Positions 42,438-51,592 of a stretch of 64,000 bases of DNA are shown one piece after another. The notes below the pieces were generated by a model. The model made no database searches and was not told where the DNA came from. It saw only the letters and a list, made by a program, of their open reading frames with translations. How positions within the stretch are numbered: the stretch's first letter is position 1; each line of letters opens with the position of its first letter. The stretch lies in the NCBI GenBank assembly GCA_020199775.1, contig JAIVJZ010000041.1, positions 124,001 through 188,000 on the forward strand, given 5' to 3'. The stretch comes from Acidobacteriota bacterium (GTDB taxonomy: Bacteria; Acidobacteriota; Blastocatellia; Pyrinomonadales; Pyrinomonadaceae). The position numbers and the translations under genes were made by a program.

Positions 42438-44084
42438 TCAATTCACGGGCGGACGTTGCGCGGGCGGCGCGCTCGGCGTGTCGCCGGTCGCCGGGGGGCC
42501 GGGGTTGGCCGGCGTCAACTGGACGCCGTTAGCCGGTTTGTCCGCCGGTCGGGGCGTCGGCTGCGCCTGCGGCGCGGGCGTGACCGACGAGACGCGACGC
42601 GTGATGGTCGGCGCGTTCGGCGTCGTGACGGGAAGCATTCCCTTGTTTTCGATCACGACATCGATGAGGCTGCTCTCGTTGCCGTCCTTGTTGATGAGCA
42701 CGCCGTTTTTGTCAACCGTGACGGTCGCCGTGCCGAACATCTGCTGGAGGAAACGCGAGGTCATCGAACGCTTCTCCGGCGGCAGTTTGTTCAAGGCTTT
42801 GGGGTCGGCCTGCGGCTTGGGCGCGCCGATGGCGTCGAGTTGTTCCTGCGCCTTCTCGGCGTATTCGCTGTTCGGGAAGTTGCGCACGATCTCCTGAAAA
42901 TACTTGGCCGCTTCGTCAGGCTCTTCTTCGAGCACGTAGGTGTTGGCTAAGAGATAGAGCGCGCGGTCGCGGCGCGAGAAGTTCGGGTATTTCTCGACCA
43001 CCTCGCGGTAGCGCGACTGCGCGCCCTTCGGGTTCGGGGCGACGCCGCGCTCGTAGCGATCCATGTAGAAGTTGCCGACCTGAAAAGTGTGCATCCCCAG
43101 ATTTTCCTGCACCTCGCCGAGACGCACCTGCGCGTCGGGGCGCAAGGCCGTGTTCGGGTACTGCTGCAAGAGCGCCTTCAGGAGTTGCTCGGCCTTGCGC
43201 GCGTGCGCCACGTCGCGGTCGGGCAAGCCCATCTGCCGCATCTCGACTTCGGCGACTTTCAACATCACTTCGTCGGCCAGCGGGTCGGTCGGGAAGAAGG
43301 TCTGCCACTCGCGGTAAGAGTTGGCCGCCTGAATGAGCGCGCTCGTCGTCCCTTCGAGATAGAAGGTGTCGGCGATGGCGAGTTTGGCGTGCGGCAGGTA
43401 AGGCGAATCGGGGTAGGTCGTGATGATCACGTTGAAGAGGTAGCGTGCGGTCTCGTACCTGTTCTTGCGCGCGAGTTTCGCCGCCTCCTCGAACAACTGG
43501 CGGTCGCGTCCCGGCGCGATGCCGCCGACCAACTCGTCGTACTCGCCGCCGTCGTCGCCGCGCCCCAGAATGCGACCGAAGAATCCGGGCTTCTTCTTAT
43601 TCTTGGTCGTCACGCCGCCGGAAGCGACGGTCGCTTCGCGGCGCGCACCGGCCGTCGCCTGTAGGCCGGAGTCGATCCGCCCGTTCAGTTCGGCGTGCGC
43701 GCTTTCCAACCTCTCCACCTCGGAGATTTCGGATTTCTCGCCACGGTCGATCTTCGCGCGCAGTTCGGCCACCTCGTTCAGCAGCGAACCGGCCTCTTTC
43801 TCAAGACCGCGCAGGCGCGAGACGGGGTCGTCCGACACCTTCTTATCTTTATCTTTCTTCTGCTTATCGTCGCCGGCGTTGAGACCCGCAATCGCGCCGT
43901 TGAGCGTGCGCCGCGCTGTCTCCAACCGTTGGCGTATCACCTCAAGTCGCTGTGCCGGCGTGCCCTCGGTCTGCGCGCCCGAAGGCCGCGGCTGTTGCTG
44001 ACCGCGCACGCCCGACCCGGCGGGCAACCCGCTCGCAAGCAACGCGCACAAGCTGGCGACCAATAAAAATTTGCGTAAACGCAT
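42438..44084 (-). CDS. Exported BamD/YbgF-like outer-membrane assembly protein with coiled coil
   Basis: A 548-residue protein with a clear signal peptide (MRLRKFLLVASLCALLASGL, then PAGSGVRGQQQ). Residues about 85-135 are a predicted coiled coil (VSRLRGLEKEAGSLLNEVAELRAKID). From about 190 to 385 come TPR-like repeats with the BamD pattern, such as RKNRYETARYLFNVIITTYPDSPYLPHAKLAIADTFY and YPNFSRRDRALYLLANTYV. Then come a DKNGVLI segment and a Pro-rich tail. BamD family proteins join the beta-barrel assembly machine, and YbgF-like ones support Pal/Tol. The position of the coiled coil before the TPRs fits either. Confidence 0.78.
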   Translation of the reverse strand: MRLRKFLLVASLCALLASGLPAGSGVRGQQQPRPSGAQTEGTPAQRLEVIRQRLETARRTLNGAIAGLNAGDDKQKKDKDKKVSDDPVSRLRGLEKEAGSLLNEVAELRAKIDRGEKSEISEVERLESAHAELNGRIDSGLQATAGARREATVASGGVTTKNKKKPGFFGRILGRGDDGGEYDELVGGIAPGRDRQLFEEAAKLARKNRYETARYLFNVIITTYPDSPYLPHAKLAIADTFYLEGTTSALIQAANSYREWQTFFPTDPLADEVMLKVAEVEMRQMGLPDRDVAHARKAEQLLKALLQQYPNTALRPDAQVRLGEVQENLGMHTFQVGNFYMDRYERGVAPNPKGAQSRYREVVEKYPNFSRRDRALYLLANTYVLEEEPDEAAKYFQEIVRNFPNSEYAEKAQEQLDAIGAPKPQADPKALNKLPPEKRSMTSRFLQQMFGTATVTVDKNGVLINKDGNESSLIDVVIENKGMLPVTTPNAPTITRRVSSVTPAPQAQPTPRPADKPANGVQLTPANPGPPATGDTPSAPPAQRPPVN

Positions 44085-44106
44085 TTAAAAAAACCTCCAA
44101 AGTAAC

Positions 44107-44182
44107 GAAACGATGAACTATGAACGCCGAACGCGGAATGAAAGATTTTTATTCATCGTTCCCCGTTCCGCATTCATCGTTT
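44107..44182. repeat. Fold-back tandem-word element, ACGATGAACTATGAACGC type
   Basis: Left arm 44107-44140 and right arm 44150-44182 share CGATGAA, GAACGC and GCGGAA words in inverted order with several mismatches. It fills the gap from the BamD-like start to the rpe stop. Related to 35108-35191. Confidence 0.8.
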
Positions 44183-44186
44183 GCTT

Positions 44187-44849
44187 TCATACCCACTGCG
44201 CGGCGGACGCCAACAGGTCGCGAACGCCTTGCGCCGGGTCGTCGCCGCCGAAAACGGCCGTCCCGGCGACGATGATTTCAGCCCCGGCGGCGGTGATGTC
44301 GGCGATGTTCGTGCGGTCGATGCCGCCGTCAACTTCGATGCGCGTCTCTAGTCCGCGCTCCTCGATCATGCGCCGCAAGCGGCGCACTTTATCAAGCATG
44401 GTCGGGATGAATTTCTGACCGCCGAAGCCGGGGTTGACGGTCATCAAGAGAACGTAGTCGGCGAAGGCCAGCGATTCTTCGAGCGCGGCGAGCGGCGTCG
44501 CCGGGTTGATGGCGATGCCCGCCTTCGCGCCCTTCTTGCGAATGGCGACGAGCGTGCGGTTCAGGTGCGGGTCGATCTCGACGTGGACGGAGACCATATC
44601 CGCACCCGCTTCGACAAATTGCTCAGCATAACGCCCCGGCTCGGAAATCATTAGATGCGTGTCGAGCGGCAAACGGGTTGCGCCCCGCAGAGACTTTACG
44701 ACGGGCAAGCCAATCGTGATATTCGGGACGAAATGGCCGTCCATCACGTCGCAATGAACGACGCCCGCGCCGCCGCGCTCGATGGCCGCGATCTCCTCGC
44801 CGAGCCGCGCAAAATCAGCAGATAAAATAGATGGGGCGATCTCTATCAT
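44187..44849 (-). CDS. rpe: Ribulose-phosphate 3-epimerase
   Basis: Interconverts ribulose 5-phosphate and xylulose 5-phosphate in the pentose phosphate pathway, also upstream of PRPP. The family start is the ATG at 44849 ([20 protein letters not shown]), giving 220 residues; the longer frame upstream has no likeness. Metal and catalytic residues are in [17 protein letters not shown] near 34-50, HLMI near 68-71, NPGFGGQKF near 145-153 and EVDGGI near 178-183. It is downstream of the PASTA gene on the same strand. Confidence 0.95.
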   Translation of the reverse strand: MIEIAPSILSADFARLGEEIAAIERGGAGVVHCDVMDGHFVPNITIGLPVVKSLRGATRLPLDTHLMISEPGRYAEQFVEAGADMVSVHVEIDPHLNRTLVAIRKKGAKAGIAINPATPLAALEESLAFADYVLLMTVNPGFGGQKFIPTMLDKVRRLRRMIEERGLETRIEVDGGIDRTNIADITAAGAEIIVAGTAVFGGDDPAQGVRDLLASAAQWV

Positions 44850-45056
44850 CGTTGCCTTACCCGAACGGGCAAAATTAGTTGGGCGGATTCGGGACACCTT
44901 GCCGTCGCCGTTGTGAAATGCAAGGTTTCGAGTGAAAACTGAATAAAAGCTGCTTGAACGAGACTGTCTGCGTCCGGCATTTCGCCTGCTGCCGCGCCTG
45001 CGTGAAAATCCGCCGCCCTTCCACACGAACCGCGCTCCCTTGCGCGCACACGACCT

Positions 45057-46004
45057 TTACGGCCGCGTGCTGTTGGCGTTCGGGCGCGCCGGTTGCGCGG
45101 TGGCGGGGCGCACGTTGCGATTGCCCGGCGGGTTCGGGCTCGCGTTACGATTAGACGCGGCGTTCGCGTTCGGCGTCGCGGCCGCGTTCCGGTTGACGGG
45201 GTTGGGATTATTGCTGTTCGGGCGCGCGTTCGAGTTGCGCCCGGCGGCGGGGCGTCCCGGGGCGTTGCGATTGTCGGCATTGCGGCTGTTGGTCGTCAAG
45301 TTGGTGTTCAGGTTCGAATTGACGTTCCCGTTTGCGCGCGTGTTGCCGTTGGTGTTCCGGTTGTTGGCGTTGGCGTTGGCGTTTTTGTTCTTGTTGGTGT
45401 TGCGCTTCGGGCGATTCTCGTTCGCGTTGTCGTTCGCGTTGTCGTTCGCGTTGTCGTTCGCGTTGTCGTTCGCGTTGTCGTTCCGGTTATCGCCGGACGC
45501 CGCAGGCTCGTTCTGATTACCGGGACTGTTCTGGTTGTCGGTCTTCGGTTGATCGTCGCGCCGGATGCCGACTGAACTCTCGCCCTCTTTCGCCTCGGCG
45601 CGACTGACGACGACGGCGATGGTCTGCCCGGCTTTGACATGGTCGCCCGCGCGCGGCGTCTGGTCGAGCACGGTGTCGGCCGCGACTTCCGCGCTGTAGC
45701 GCGAGGCGCGACGACGCACGTTCAACCCGGCGTCGGCGAGAATCTTCTCGGCTTCGAGGATGTTCTTGCCCGTCACTTCGGGCACTTCGACTTCCGGGCT
45801 GCGCAGGGAGAGGTAGACCGTGCCCGCCATGCCGACGAGAAAGAATCCCGCGATGGCGATCAACACGGCGACCTTGCCTAACGCCGATCCGAGCGCACGA
45901 TTTGTTCCGGCCAAGTTTTTTTTATTACCTCTCAGACGCGCGCCCGAAAGGGCGTTTTGCGGACGCGAGAGTCTAACATCGGCGCACGCGAAAGCAAAAG
46001 CCAA
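45057..46004 (-). CDS. Single-PASTA-domain membrane protein with long Asn-rich tail
   Basis: PASTA domains bind muropeptides or beta-lactams and usually sit on penicillin-binding proteins or Ser/Thr kinases. This 315-residue protein has one membrane helix (about 44-67) and a PASTA domain (about 72-133: VEVPEVTGKNILEAEKILADAGL, then DTVLDQTPRAGDHVKAGQTI). From about residue 165 the rest is Asn-rich low-complexity sequence with tandem NDNA units. No kinase or transpeptidase domain is present. The true start is uncertain because the first 30 residues look non-native; a TTG start near 45909 behind GAGAGG is possible. Confidence 0.75.
   Translation of the reverse strand: MAFAFACADVRLSRPQNALSGARLRGNKKNLAGTNRALGSALGKVAVLIAIAGFFLVGMAGTVYLSLRSPEVEVPEVTGKNILEAEKILADAGLNVRRRASRYSAEVAADTVLDQTPRAGDHVKAGQTIAVVVSRAEAKEGESSVGIRRDDQPKTDNQNSPGNQNEPAASGDNRNDNANDNANDNANDNANDNANENRPKRNTNKNKNANANANNRNTNGNTRANGNVNSNLNTNLTTNSRNADNRNAPGRPAAGRNSNARPNSNNPNPVNRNAAATPNANAASNRNASPNPPGNRNVRPATAQPARPNANSTRP
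45421..45480. repeat. Perfect 12-base tandem repeat, five copies
   Basis: TTCGCGTTGTCG repeated exactly five times, coding for DNAN-type units in the Asn-rich tail of the PASTA protein. The lack of any substitution suggests recent slippage. Confidence 0.95.
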
Positions 46005-46020
46005 TCGGAGTGGGAATACA

Positions 46021-46118
46021 GGGTCAAGGGGAAGGGCGAAGGGGGAAAGCTACTGAAAGAAAACCCCACGCTTCCGGCTCGTTTTTTTACCTTTCCCCTT
46101 TCCCTTTAACCCTTACCC
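46021..46118. repeat. Fold-back tandem-word element, AAGGGGAAGGGCGAAGG type
   Basis: Purine left arm 46021-46050 and pyrimidine right arm 46090-46118, imperfect inverted copies with a spacer of about 40 bases. It lies between the PASTA start and the rsmB stop, and the right arm encodes the last residues of RsmB. Confidence 0.8.
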
Positions 46119-47527
46119 GTTCGCCTCTCGAATGCCGCGACGAAAAACCCGTCCGTGTCGTCGCGCTGCGGCCAGGTGCGCGCCGCGCCTTCTCTCGTCA
46201 GCAGACGTCCGGGCACATCGGGCCGGATCAACTCGAACGCCGGATGCGCTTCGAGAAACGCCCCGACGACCTCTTCGTTCTCTTCGGGTTCGACCGAACA
46301 GGTCGAGTAGACGAGTCTGCCGCCGACGCCGACCACGCGCGCGGCGTGCGAGAGAATGCGTCGCTGCCGCGCGGCGAGTTCGGCGATGTCGGCGGTTGTG
46401 ATGCGCCAGCGAATTTCCGGGTTGTGCCTGAGCGTGCCCGTCCCCGTACACGGTGCGTCGACGAGCACGCGCCGGAACGCGCCCGCCGCGAACGGCAGCG
46501 GCGCGTCTTCCGCGTCATACGCGACGGTTTGGATGTTCTCCAACCCCTGCCGCGCGGCCGACTCGCGCACGACGCGCAGGCGATGCCCGTGGAGGTCGCC
46601 CGCGACGACGAACGCGCCCTCGCCCGCGCTCGCTGCGATCTGCGTCGTCTTGCTGCCCGGCGCGGCGCACACGTCGAGCACGCGCTCCCCTTCGCGTAGG
46701 CCGACGACTTGAGCCACCAACTGCGACGCCTCATCCTGCGTGTAGATCGCGCCCTCCGACGTGAGCGCGCGCAACTGCGTCGCCGCCGCCGCCGCCCCGC
46801 CGCCCGACGCCTCCACGCGCCACGCCCCCGAAGCAACCTCCGACGGCCGCACCGCGACGCCCTCCGCATGCAGACGGGCGATCACTTCATCCACTTTTGC
46901 ACGCCCGGGATTCACGCGAAACGCGACGGGCGGCGTGCGGTTGTTGGCGCGCGCGAAACTTTCGGCTTCGACCGCGCCGAAGAATTTGATCCAGCGTTCG
47001 ACGAGCCAAGCGGGATGAGAGGTGGCGACGGCGAGGCGTTCGAGTTCGGTCGGCGCGTCGGCGGAAGGTTCGTAATGCGGCTCGCGCGTGGCGCGGCGCA
47101 ACACGGCGTTGATGAAGTTGGCCGCCGAGCGCAGCCGCGCCTCGTGTGCGAGATTTACGGATTCGTTGACGGCGGCCGACGCGGGTATGCGCGTGAGGAA
47201 ACGCAGTTGGTACAGTCCGAGCCGCAGTGCGCGACGCACGGGGGCGTCGAGATTCGCGGCCACGCGCCCGGCATAATGTTCGATCAACTTGTCGAGCCAG
47301 AGTTGGCGACGCAGGACGCCGAGCACGAGTTCGTAACAGAGCGCGCGATCATCTGCGCGCAACTCTTCGCCCGCGCTCGCCAGCAGCACCGCCGCGAACG
47401 CCCCGTCCTCTTCCACCCGGCGCAAAATCTCCGACGCCGCGCGCCGCGAAGCCGACACGCGCCGCGCGCTCCCATCTTTCTTCGCCGCGCCCCGCCCGCC
47501 GTTTTTTTTGACCACGCGAATCGCCAT
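46106..47527 (-). CDS. rsmB: 16S rRNA (cytosine-967 C5)-methyltransferase
   Basis: SAM-dependent methyltransferase of 16S rRNA. From the ATG at 47527 the 473-residue protein has an N-terminal NusB-like domain (about 25-165) and a Rossmann methyltransferase domain. The SAM loop VLDVCAAPGSKTTQIA lies near 290-305, the first Cys motif is DAPCTGTGTLRHNPEIRW near 365-382, and the catalytic Cys is in YSTCSVEPEENEEVV near 415-429. Upstream codons of the open frame derive from a fold-back element. The gene precedes fmt; the usual neighbours are fmt, def and rsmB, here with def 4 kb away. Confidence 0.93.
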   Translation of the reverse strand: MAIRVVKKNGGRGAAKKDGSARRVSASRRAASEILRRVEEDGAFAAVLLASAGEELRADDRALCYELVLGVLRRQLWLDKLIEHYAGRVAANLDAPVRRALRLGLYQLRFLTRIPASAAVNESVNLAHEARLRSAANFINAVLRRATREPHYEPSADAPTELERLAVATSHPAWLVERWIKFFGAVEAESFARANNRTPPVAFRVNPGRAKVDEVIARLHAEGVAVRPSEVASGAWRVEASGGGAAAAATQLRALTSEGAIYTQDEASQLVAQVVGLREGERVLDVCAAPGSKTTQIAASAGEGAFVVAGDLHGHRLRVVRESAARQGLENIQTVAYDAEDAPLPFAAGAFRRVLVDAPCTGTGTLRHNPEIRWRITTADIAELAARQRRILSHAARVVGVGGRLVYSTCSVEPEENEEVVGAFLEAHPAFELIRPDVPGRLLTREGAARTWPQRDDTDGFFVAAFERRTGKG

Positions 47528-47537
47528 ATAAAAAATT

Positions 47538-47641
47538 GGGGGAAGGGTGAAAGGGTAAAGGGCAAAGGTGAAAGAAAAGTAGCGCATAGCGAACGCGGCG
47601 CGCGTCTTTTCCCTTTACCCTTTACCCCTTTCCCCTTCCCC
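47538..47641. repeat. Fold-back tandem-word element, GGGTAAAGGGCAAAGG type, reaching into fmt
   Basis: Left arm 47538-47576 and right arm 47608-47641 pair with few mismatches. The right arm is translated as the last residues of fmt (GEGERGKG). Confidence 0.9.
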
Positions 47642-48616
47642 CACGCCTTCTTCCCCGCCGAGTCGCTCGCCCGCCTGCACGCGCATCCCGTTGATAAAAT
47701 CGCGCGCGCTCATGCGCCGCCTGCCTTCCGGTTGAACTTCCGACAATTGCAAACGCGTGCCCGCGCCGCACGCGACTTCGAGATCGTCGCCGTGCGCCGT
47801 TCGTACTTCCCCCGCGACACTGCCGTCGCCGTGTGCCCCGGCCGCAAATTCCGCAAATTCCTCAAGCGCGTTTCGCGCAGCGGCCTGATAGATGACGAGC
47901 CGCTGCCCGCGAAACTGCGTGTGCGCGTTCGGCCACGGCTGGAAGCCGCGCACGCGTCGTTCGATCTCGAATGCGCTTGCGCTCCAGTCGATCAACCCGT
48001 CTTCACGCCGCAGGATGGGCGCGTGCGTCGCCTCGTCTTCACGTTGCGGGCGCGGCTCCAGTTCATCCAGCCGCGCGAGCGTCTCGCCGAGCAGTTCCGC
48101 GCCGAGCGCGGCGAGTCGCGCCAGCACTTGCGGCGCGGTTTCGGCGTCGCCAATCGGCGTCGCGCGTTGCAGGTAGATCGCGCCGGTGTCGAGTCCCACG
48201 TCGATCTGCATCGTCGTCGCGCCCGTCTCCGTTTCGCCGCGCGCGATTGCCCAGTTGACGGGAGCCGCGCCCCTGTATTTCGGCAGCAGCGAGAAATGGA
48301 CGTTGATGCAACCGCGACGCGGCGCACTGAGATAGGAAGCGGGGAGGATGCGCCCGTAGGCGACGACGATGCACGCGTCCGCCTCGTGCGACGCGAACAA
48401 CTCGCGCGCCTCATCCGTCTTGATCTTCGCGGGCTGGTGCACGTCGAGGCCGCGCGACAGGGCGAACTCTTTGACGGGCGACGCGCTCAACTTGTTGCCG
48501 CGCCCCGCCGGTCTGTCCGGCTGCGTCCACACGGCGACGACCTCGTGCCCATCTTCCAGACACCGCCTGAGCGTCGGCACGGCCGTCTCCGGCGTGCCCA
48601 TGAAAACTAAACGCAT
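47615..48616 (-). CDS. fmt: Methionyl-tRNA formyltransferase
   Basis: Formylates initiator Met-tRNA. The start at 48616 (MRLVFMGTPETAVPTLRRCL) is the family start; the open frame continues upstream to 49795, but that part is a shadow of another gene. The formyl-THF site is NVHFSLLPKYRGAAPVNWAI near 108-127, and the C-terminal OB fold holds ALE-type DGLIDWSASAFEIERRVRGFQPWPNA near 202-227. The family usually ends near GERL. Here a tail of about 14 residues (GGEEGVGEGERGKG) comes from the fold-back element. Confidence 0.95.
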   Translation of the reverse strand: MRLVFMGTPETAVPTLRRCLEDGHEVVAVWTQPDRPAGRGNKLSASPVKEFALSRGLDVHQPAKIKTDEARELFASHEADACIVVAYGRILPASYLSAPRRGCINVHFSLLPKYRGAAPVNWAIARGETETGATTMQIDVGLDTGAIYLQRATPIGDAETAPQVLARLAALGAELLGETLARLDELEPRPQREDEATHAPILRREDGLIDWSASAFEIERRVRGFQPWPNAHTQFRGQRLVIYQAAARNALEEFAEFAAGAHGDGSVAGEVRTAHGDDLEVACGAGTRLQLSEVQPEGRRRMSARDFINGMRVQAGERLGGEEGVGEGERGKG

Positions 48617-48675
48617 GGTTGAGAGAGAACCTGACGACGGCGACGACTTCAACGTCGCGTCGAATGCGCGCCGGA

Positions 48676-49623
48676 TCAGAAAGCGCAACGGTAGTTTTGA
48701 AATTCCTGTATGCGCGACCAGCCCTTCGCGCCCTTCTTGTAGATCGCGTAGTTCGTGCCCTCGAAGCTGTAGCTGATGGTGAAGACCTCGCCCGTGCCGT
48801 CGGCGTCCACGTCGAGTTGGTCGAGCAGAATCTCCGTCTGGAACGCGCTCTGCCCGACGCTCTCCAACGACTCCGGATCGTTGAAGTCCGTGCCTTTCAT
48901 TTGCTCGTGGCGCGCGAAGCCGACGCGGAGGCCGCCCTCCGCCGTCGGCTCGGCCAGCACGAACAACTGGTCTATGAAAATTTCCGCCCCGTCGCGCCGG
49001 ATCATGTACGTGCCGATCAACTCGGCCGCGCCGTCGTTGTTCAAGTCGGTTGCCGTCAGGTTGATCGTCCGCAACTTGTCGAGCGCGCCGGCGGGCACGC
49101 CCTTCTCTCGAAAAATCCGCTCGACGTGTGTTTTGATCTGCGCGCGTTCGGCGTCGGTCGGCGCGCGGCGCGACGACTTGGCGAGGCCGAGCTTCGGCGC
49201 GTTGGTCGCCAGCGCCATGCGATTGCCGCCGAGTTGCACGGACGTTTGCACGTCCGCGGTCGCGGCGGCCTTCGCACAGTCGCTCTCCTGCTGCGACTGT
49301 TTGGCGACGACCGTGCCCGACTCCGCGCCGCCCCAGATGAGGCGGTAGCGTTGACCCGCGCGATAATAGTTCTTGGCGAAGCGCGTCAGTTCGGCGGGAC
49401 TCGATTCGCCCGTGACAGACCCGGCGAACGCGCCGCGCCGGTAAGCAGCAATCGGCTCGAACGCGAACTCCGCGTCGCCGCTTCGCGTGACGGCGAAGAT
49501 GACGGTATCCTGTGCGCCCGCCACGCGCTGCTGCGCCCACGCCCTGTCGAAATTGCCCGCCAGTGAAAGCGAAAACACGAACGCCGCAAGCGTCGCGCAG
49601 ATGGGGGAATGATGAAGCTGCAT
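48676..49623 (-). CDS. Exported hypothetical protein with Asp/Asn repeats
   Basis: A 315-residue protein with a signal peptide (FVFSLSLAGNFDRAWAQQ, cleavage near residue 30). I recognise no family. The C-terminal part has two FG-GAP/EF-hand-like calcium loops, DLNNDGAAELIG near 203-214 and DVDADGTGEV near 282-291, suggesting a secreted calcium-binding beta-propeller-like fragment. A Cys at 115 and one near the C-terminus could pair. It lies 60 bases upstream of fmt and is separated from the aldehyde dehydrogenase gene by a fold-back element. Confidence 0.7.
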   Translation of the reverse strand: MQLHHSPICATLAAFVFSLSLAGNFDRAWAQQRVAGAQDTVIFAVTRSGDAEFAFEPIAAYRRGAFAGSVTGESSPAELTRFAKNYYRAGQRYRLIWGGAESGTVVAKQSQQESDCAKAAATADVQTSVQLGGNRMALATNAPKLGLAKSSRRAPTDAERAQIKTHVERIFREKGVPAGALDKLRTINLTATDLNNDGAAELIGTYMIRRDGAEIFIDQLFVLAEPTAEGGLRVGFARHEQMKGTDFNDPESLESVGQSAFQTEILLDQLDVDADGTGEVFTISYSFEGTNYAIYKKGAKGWSRIQEFQNYRCAF

Positions 49624-49690
49624 AGTCTCTATTCTTCTCCGGTCGAGAGAATGTCTTTGGAGCTTGAGTGTGCTGACAAAACTTTCTAAC

Positions 49691-49771
49691 AGTCTTCCCT
49701 TTGCGCCTTTGCGCCTCCAGCGTGAGTTTTATTGTTCGGCAACTATAAGTCTCATGCAAAGGCGCAAAGAC
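49691..49771. repeat. Fold-back tandem-word element, GCAAAGGCGCAAAG type
   Basis: Left 49691-49712 and right 49754-49771 carry AGTCTT/TTTGCGCC words inverted around a spacer of about 40 bases that itself has GTGAG/CTCAT ends. Third member of the class seen at 12345 and 15440. Confidence 0.82.
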
Positions 49772-49802
49772 TGCAAGCGACTGCGGATTTTGCAACGCGC
49801 TC

Positions 49803-51395
49803 TCAGATGGCCGTGCGTTTCTCTTTCGCGTTCTCGCCCCCGGCGCGCACCTTCTCCGCCCAGACTTTCGCCTGCATGAAGAGGCCGAGGTAATCGCGCC
49901 CGCCCGCTTTCGAGTCCGTGCCCGACATGTTGAAGCCGCCGAACGGGTGGACGCCGACGAGCGCGCCCGTACACTTGCGGTTGAGATAGAGATTGCCGAC
50001 GTGGAACTCGCGCTTCGCGCGTTCCAACTTCTCCGGGTCGTTCGTGTAGACCGCGCCGGTCAAGCCATACTCGGTATCGTTAGCGATCCTCAACGCGTCG
50101 TCGAAGTCCTGCGCCTTGATACAAGCGAGGACGGGGCCGAAGATTTCTTCCTGCTCGATGCGGTCGCCGGGTTTCACGTCGGCGATGACCGTCGGCTCGA
50201 TGTAGAAACCCTGCTCGCCGTCCGTGCCGCCCCCCGCGATGACGCGCCCGCCGTCGGCCGTGCCCTTTTCGATGTAGTCGCTAATCGTCTTGAAAGCCTT
50301 CTGGTTGATCACCGCGCTGAGGTTCGTCGCGCCGTCGGTCGGTTCGCCGAGTTTGAGTTTCTCCGTGCGCGCGGCGATCCGCTCAAGCATCTCGTCGTAC
50401 ACGCCCGCGTGGATGATGGCGCGCGAACAGGCCGAGCACTTCTGACCCTGAAAGCCGAAGGCCGACTGCACGACGCCCGTCGCCGCATCGTCCAAGTCCG
50501 TGTCGGCATCGACGATGATCGCGTCCTTGCCGCCCATCTCGGCGACGACGCGCTTGATCCAGACCTGCCCCTCTTGATGTCTGGCCGCGCGCTCGTTGAT
50601 GCGCAGGCCGATCTCCTTCGAGCCGGTGAAGGCGACGTAGCGCGTGCGCGGGTGATCGACCACCACGTCGCCCACTTCCGCGCCCGAACCCGTCATGAAA
50701 TTGACGACCCCGGCGGGCAGCCCCGCCTCTTCGAGTATCTCGAAAAACTTGTAAGCGATGGCCGGCGCGTCTGACGAAGGCTTGAGGACGACGGTGTTGC
50801 CCGTCACCCAGGAGGCCACGGTCATGCCCGCCATGATCGCGAGCGGGAAGTTCCACGGCGGGATGACGACGCCGACGCCGAGCGGGATATACTGCAAGCG
50901 GTTCTCTTCGCCTTCGAGCGTGACGATGGGCTGCGGCGCGCTGTAGCGCAGCATCTCGCGCGCGTAGAACTCGCAGAAGTCAATCGCCTCGGCCGTGTCG
51001 CCGTCGGCCTCCGCCCACGTCTTCCCGACCTCGAAGATCATCCACGCCGACAACTCGTGCCGCCGCTCGCGCAAAATCGCGGCGACGCGAAACAGCAACT
51101 CCGCGCGTTCCTCGGCCGGAGTGCGCGCCCAACTCTTGAAGGTCTCGTCGGCCGTCTCTACCGCGCGGCGCGCGAGTTCCTCCGTCGCCTTCTGAAAACG
51201 CCCGACCACCTCGGTCTTCTTCGCCGGGTTGATGCTGTCGAACGTGCGCCCCGTCTCGACGCGCTCGCCGCCGATGACGAGCGGGTAGTCGCGCCCCAAC
51301 TCGCCGCGAACTTTCTCAATCGCCGCGCGCATCAATTGCGCGTTCTCTTCCCTGCTGAAATCTGTAAACGCCTCGTTACGAAATTCGCCGTGCAT
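49803..51395 (-). CDS. pruA: L-glutamate gamma-semialdehyde dehydrogenase (delta-1-pyrroline-5-carboxylate dehydrogenase)
   Basis: Oxidises glutamate semialdehyde to glutamate, the second step of proline breakdown. The 530-residue length and layout fit the monofunctional RocA/PruA enzymes. VIPPWNFPLAI near 177-187, FTGSKEIGLRI near 255-265, EMGGKDAIIVDADTDLD near 290-306 and the catalytic Cys in FQGQKCSACSR near 320-330 are present, as is HPFGGFNMSGTDSKAGG near 484-500. No proline dehydrogenase gene is adjacent. The gene opens with an ordinary GAGCGATG-type site. Confidence 0.93.
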   Translation of the reverse strand: MHGEFRNEAFTDFSREENAQLMRAAIEKVRGELGRDYPLVIGGERVETGRTFDSINPAKKTEVVGRFQKATEELARRAVETADETFKSWARTPAEERAELLFRVAAILRERRHELSAWMIFEVGKTWAEADGDTAEAIDFCEFYAREMLRYSAPQPIVTLEGEENRLQYIPLGVGVVIPPWNFPLAIMAGMTVASWVTGNTVVLKPSSDAPAIAYKFFEILEEAGLPAGVVNFMTGSGAEVGDVVVDHPRTRYVAFTGSKEIGLRINERAARHQEGQVWIKRVVAEMGGKDAIIVDADTDLDDAATGVVQSAFGFQGQKCSACSRAIIHAGVYDEMLERIAARTEKLKLGEPTDGATNLSAVINQKAFKTISDYIEKGTADGGRVIAGGGTDGEQGFYIEPTVIADVKPGDRIEQEEIFGPVLACIKAQDFDDALRIANDTEYGLTGAVYTNDPEKLERAKREFHVGNLYLNRKCTGALVGVHPFGGFNMSGTDSKAGGRDYLGLFMQAKVWAEKVRAGGENAKEKRTAI

Positions 51396-51420
51396 GCATC
51401 GCTCCTTAATTAAAGTAGTC

Positions 51421-51572
51421 AGCCGTCAGCTATCAGCCGTCAGCTATATTCATTATTCATTTACCATTCAGAGACGCTTGTCATTCAGCGACACTCAATA
51501 GAGTTGGGGCGACCACTCACGCCCGGCTGTGAAGTTTCCAAGCTGATTGCTGATAGCTGACGGCTGATGGCT
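51421..51572. repeat. Fold-back tandem-word element, CAGCCGTCAGCTAT type
   Basis: Arms 51421-51447 and 51541-51572 are inverted copies of CAGCTAT/CAGCCGT words, with the longest spacer of the set (about 90 bases). It lies between the pruA start and the def terminator. Same word as 6341 and 18522. Confidence 0.85.
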
Positions 51573-51592
51573 AAATGTTATCACAACCCGGA

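Noticed and set aside
45421-45480. CRISPR or minisatellite outside genes
   Set aside because: The repeat lies in frame inside the PASTA gene and codes a regular NDNA tract.
48617-49795. A minus-strand open frame continuous with fmt, extending it to 726 residues
   Set aside because: It is out of frame with the well-formed exported protein at 48676-49623, and the family start of fmt is at 48616. It is a high-GC shadow.
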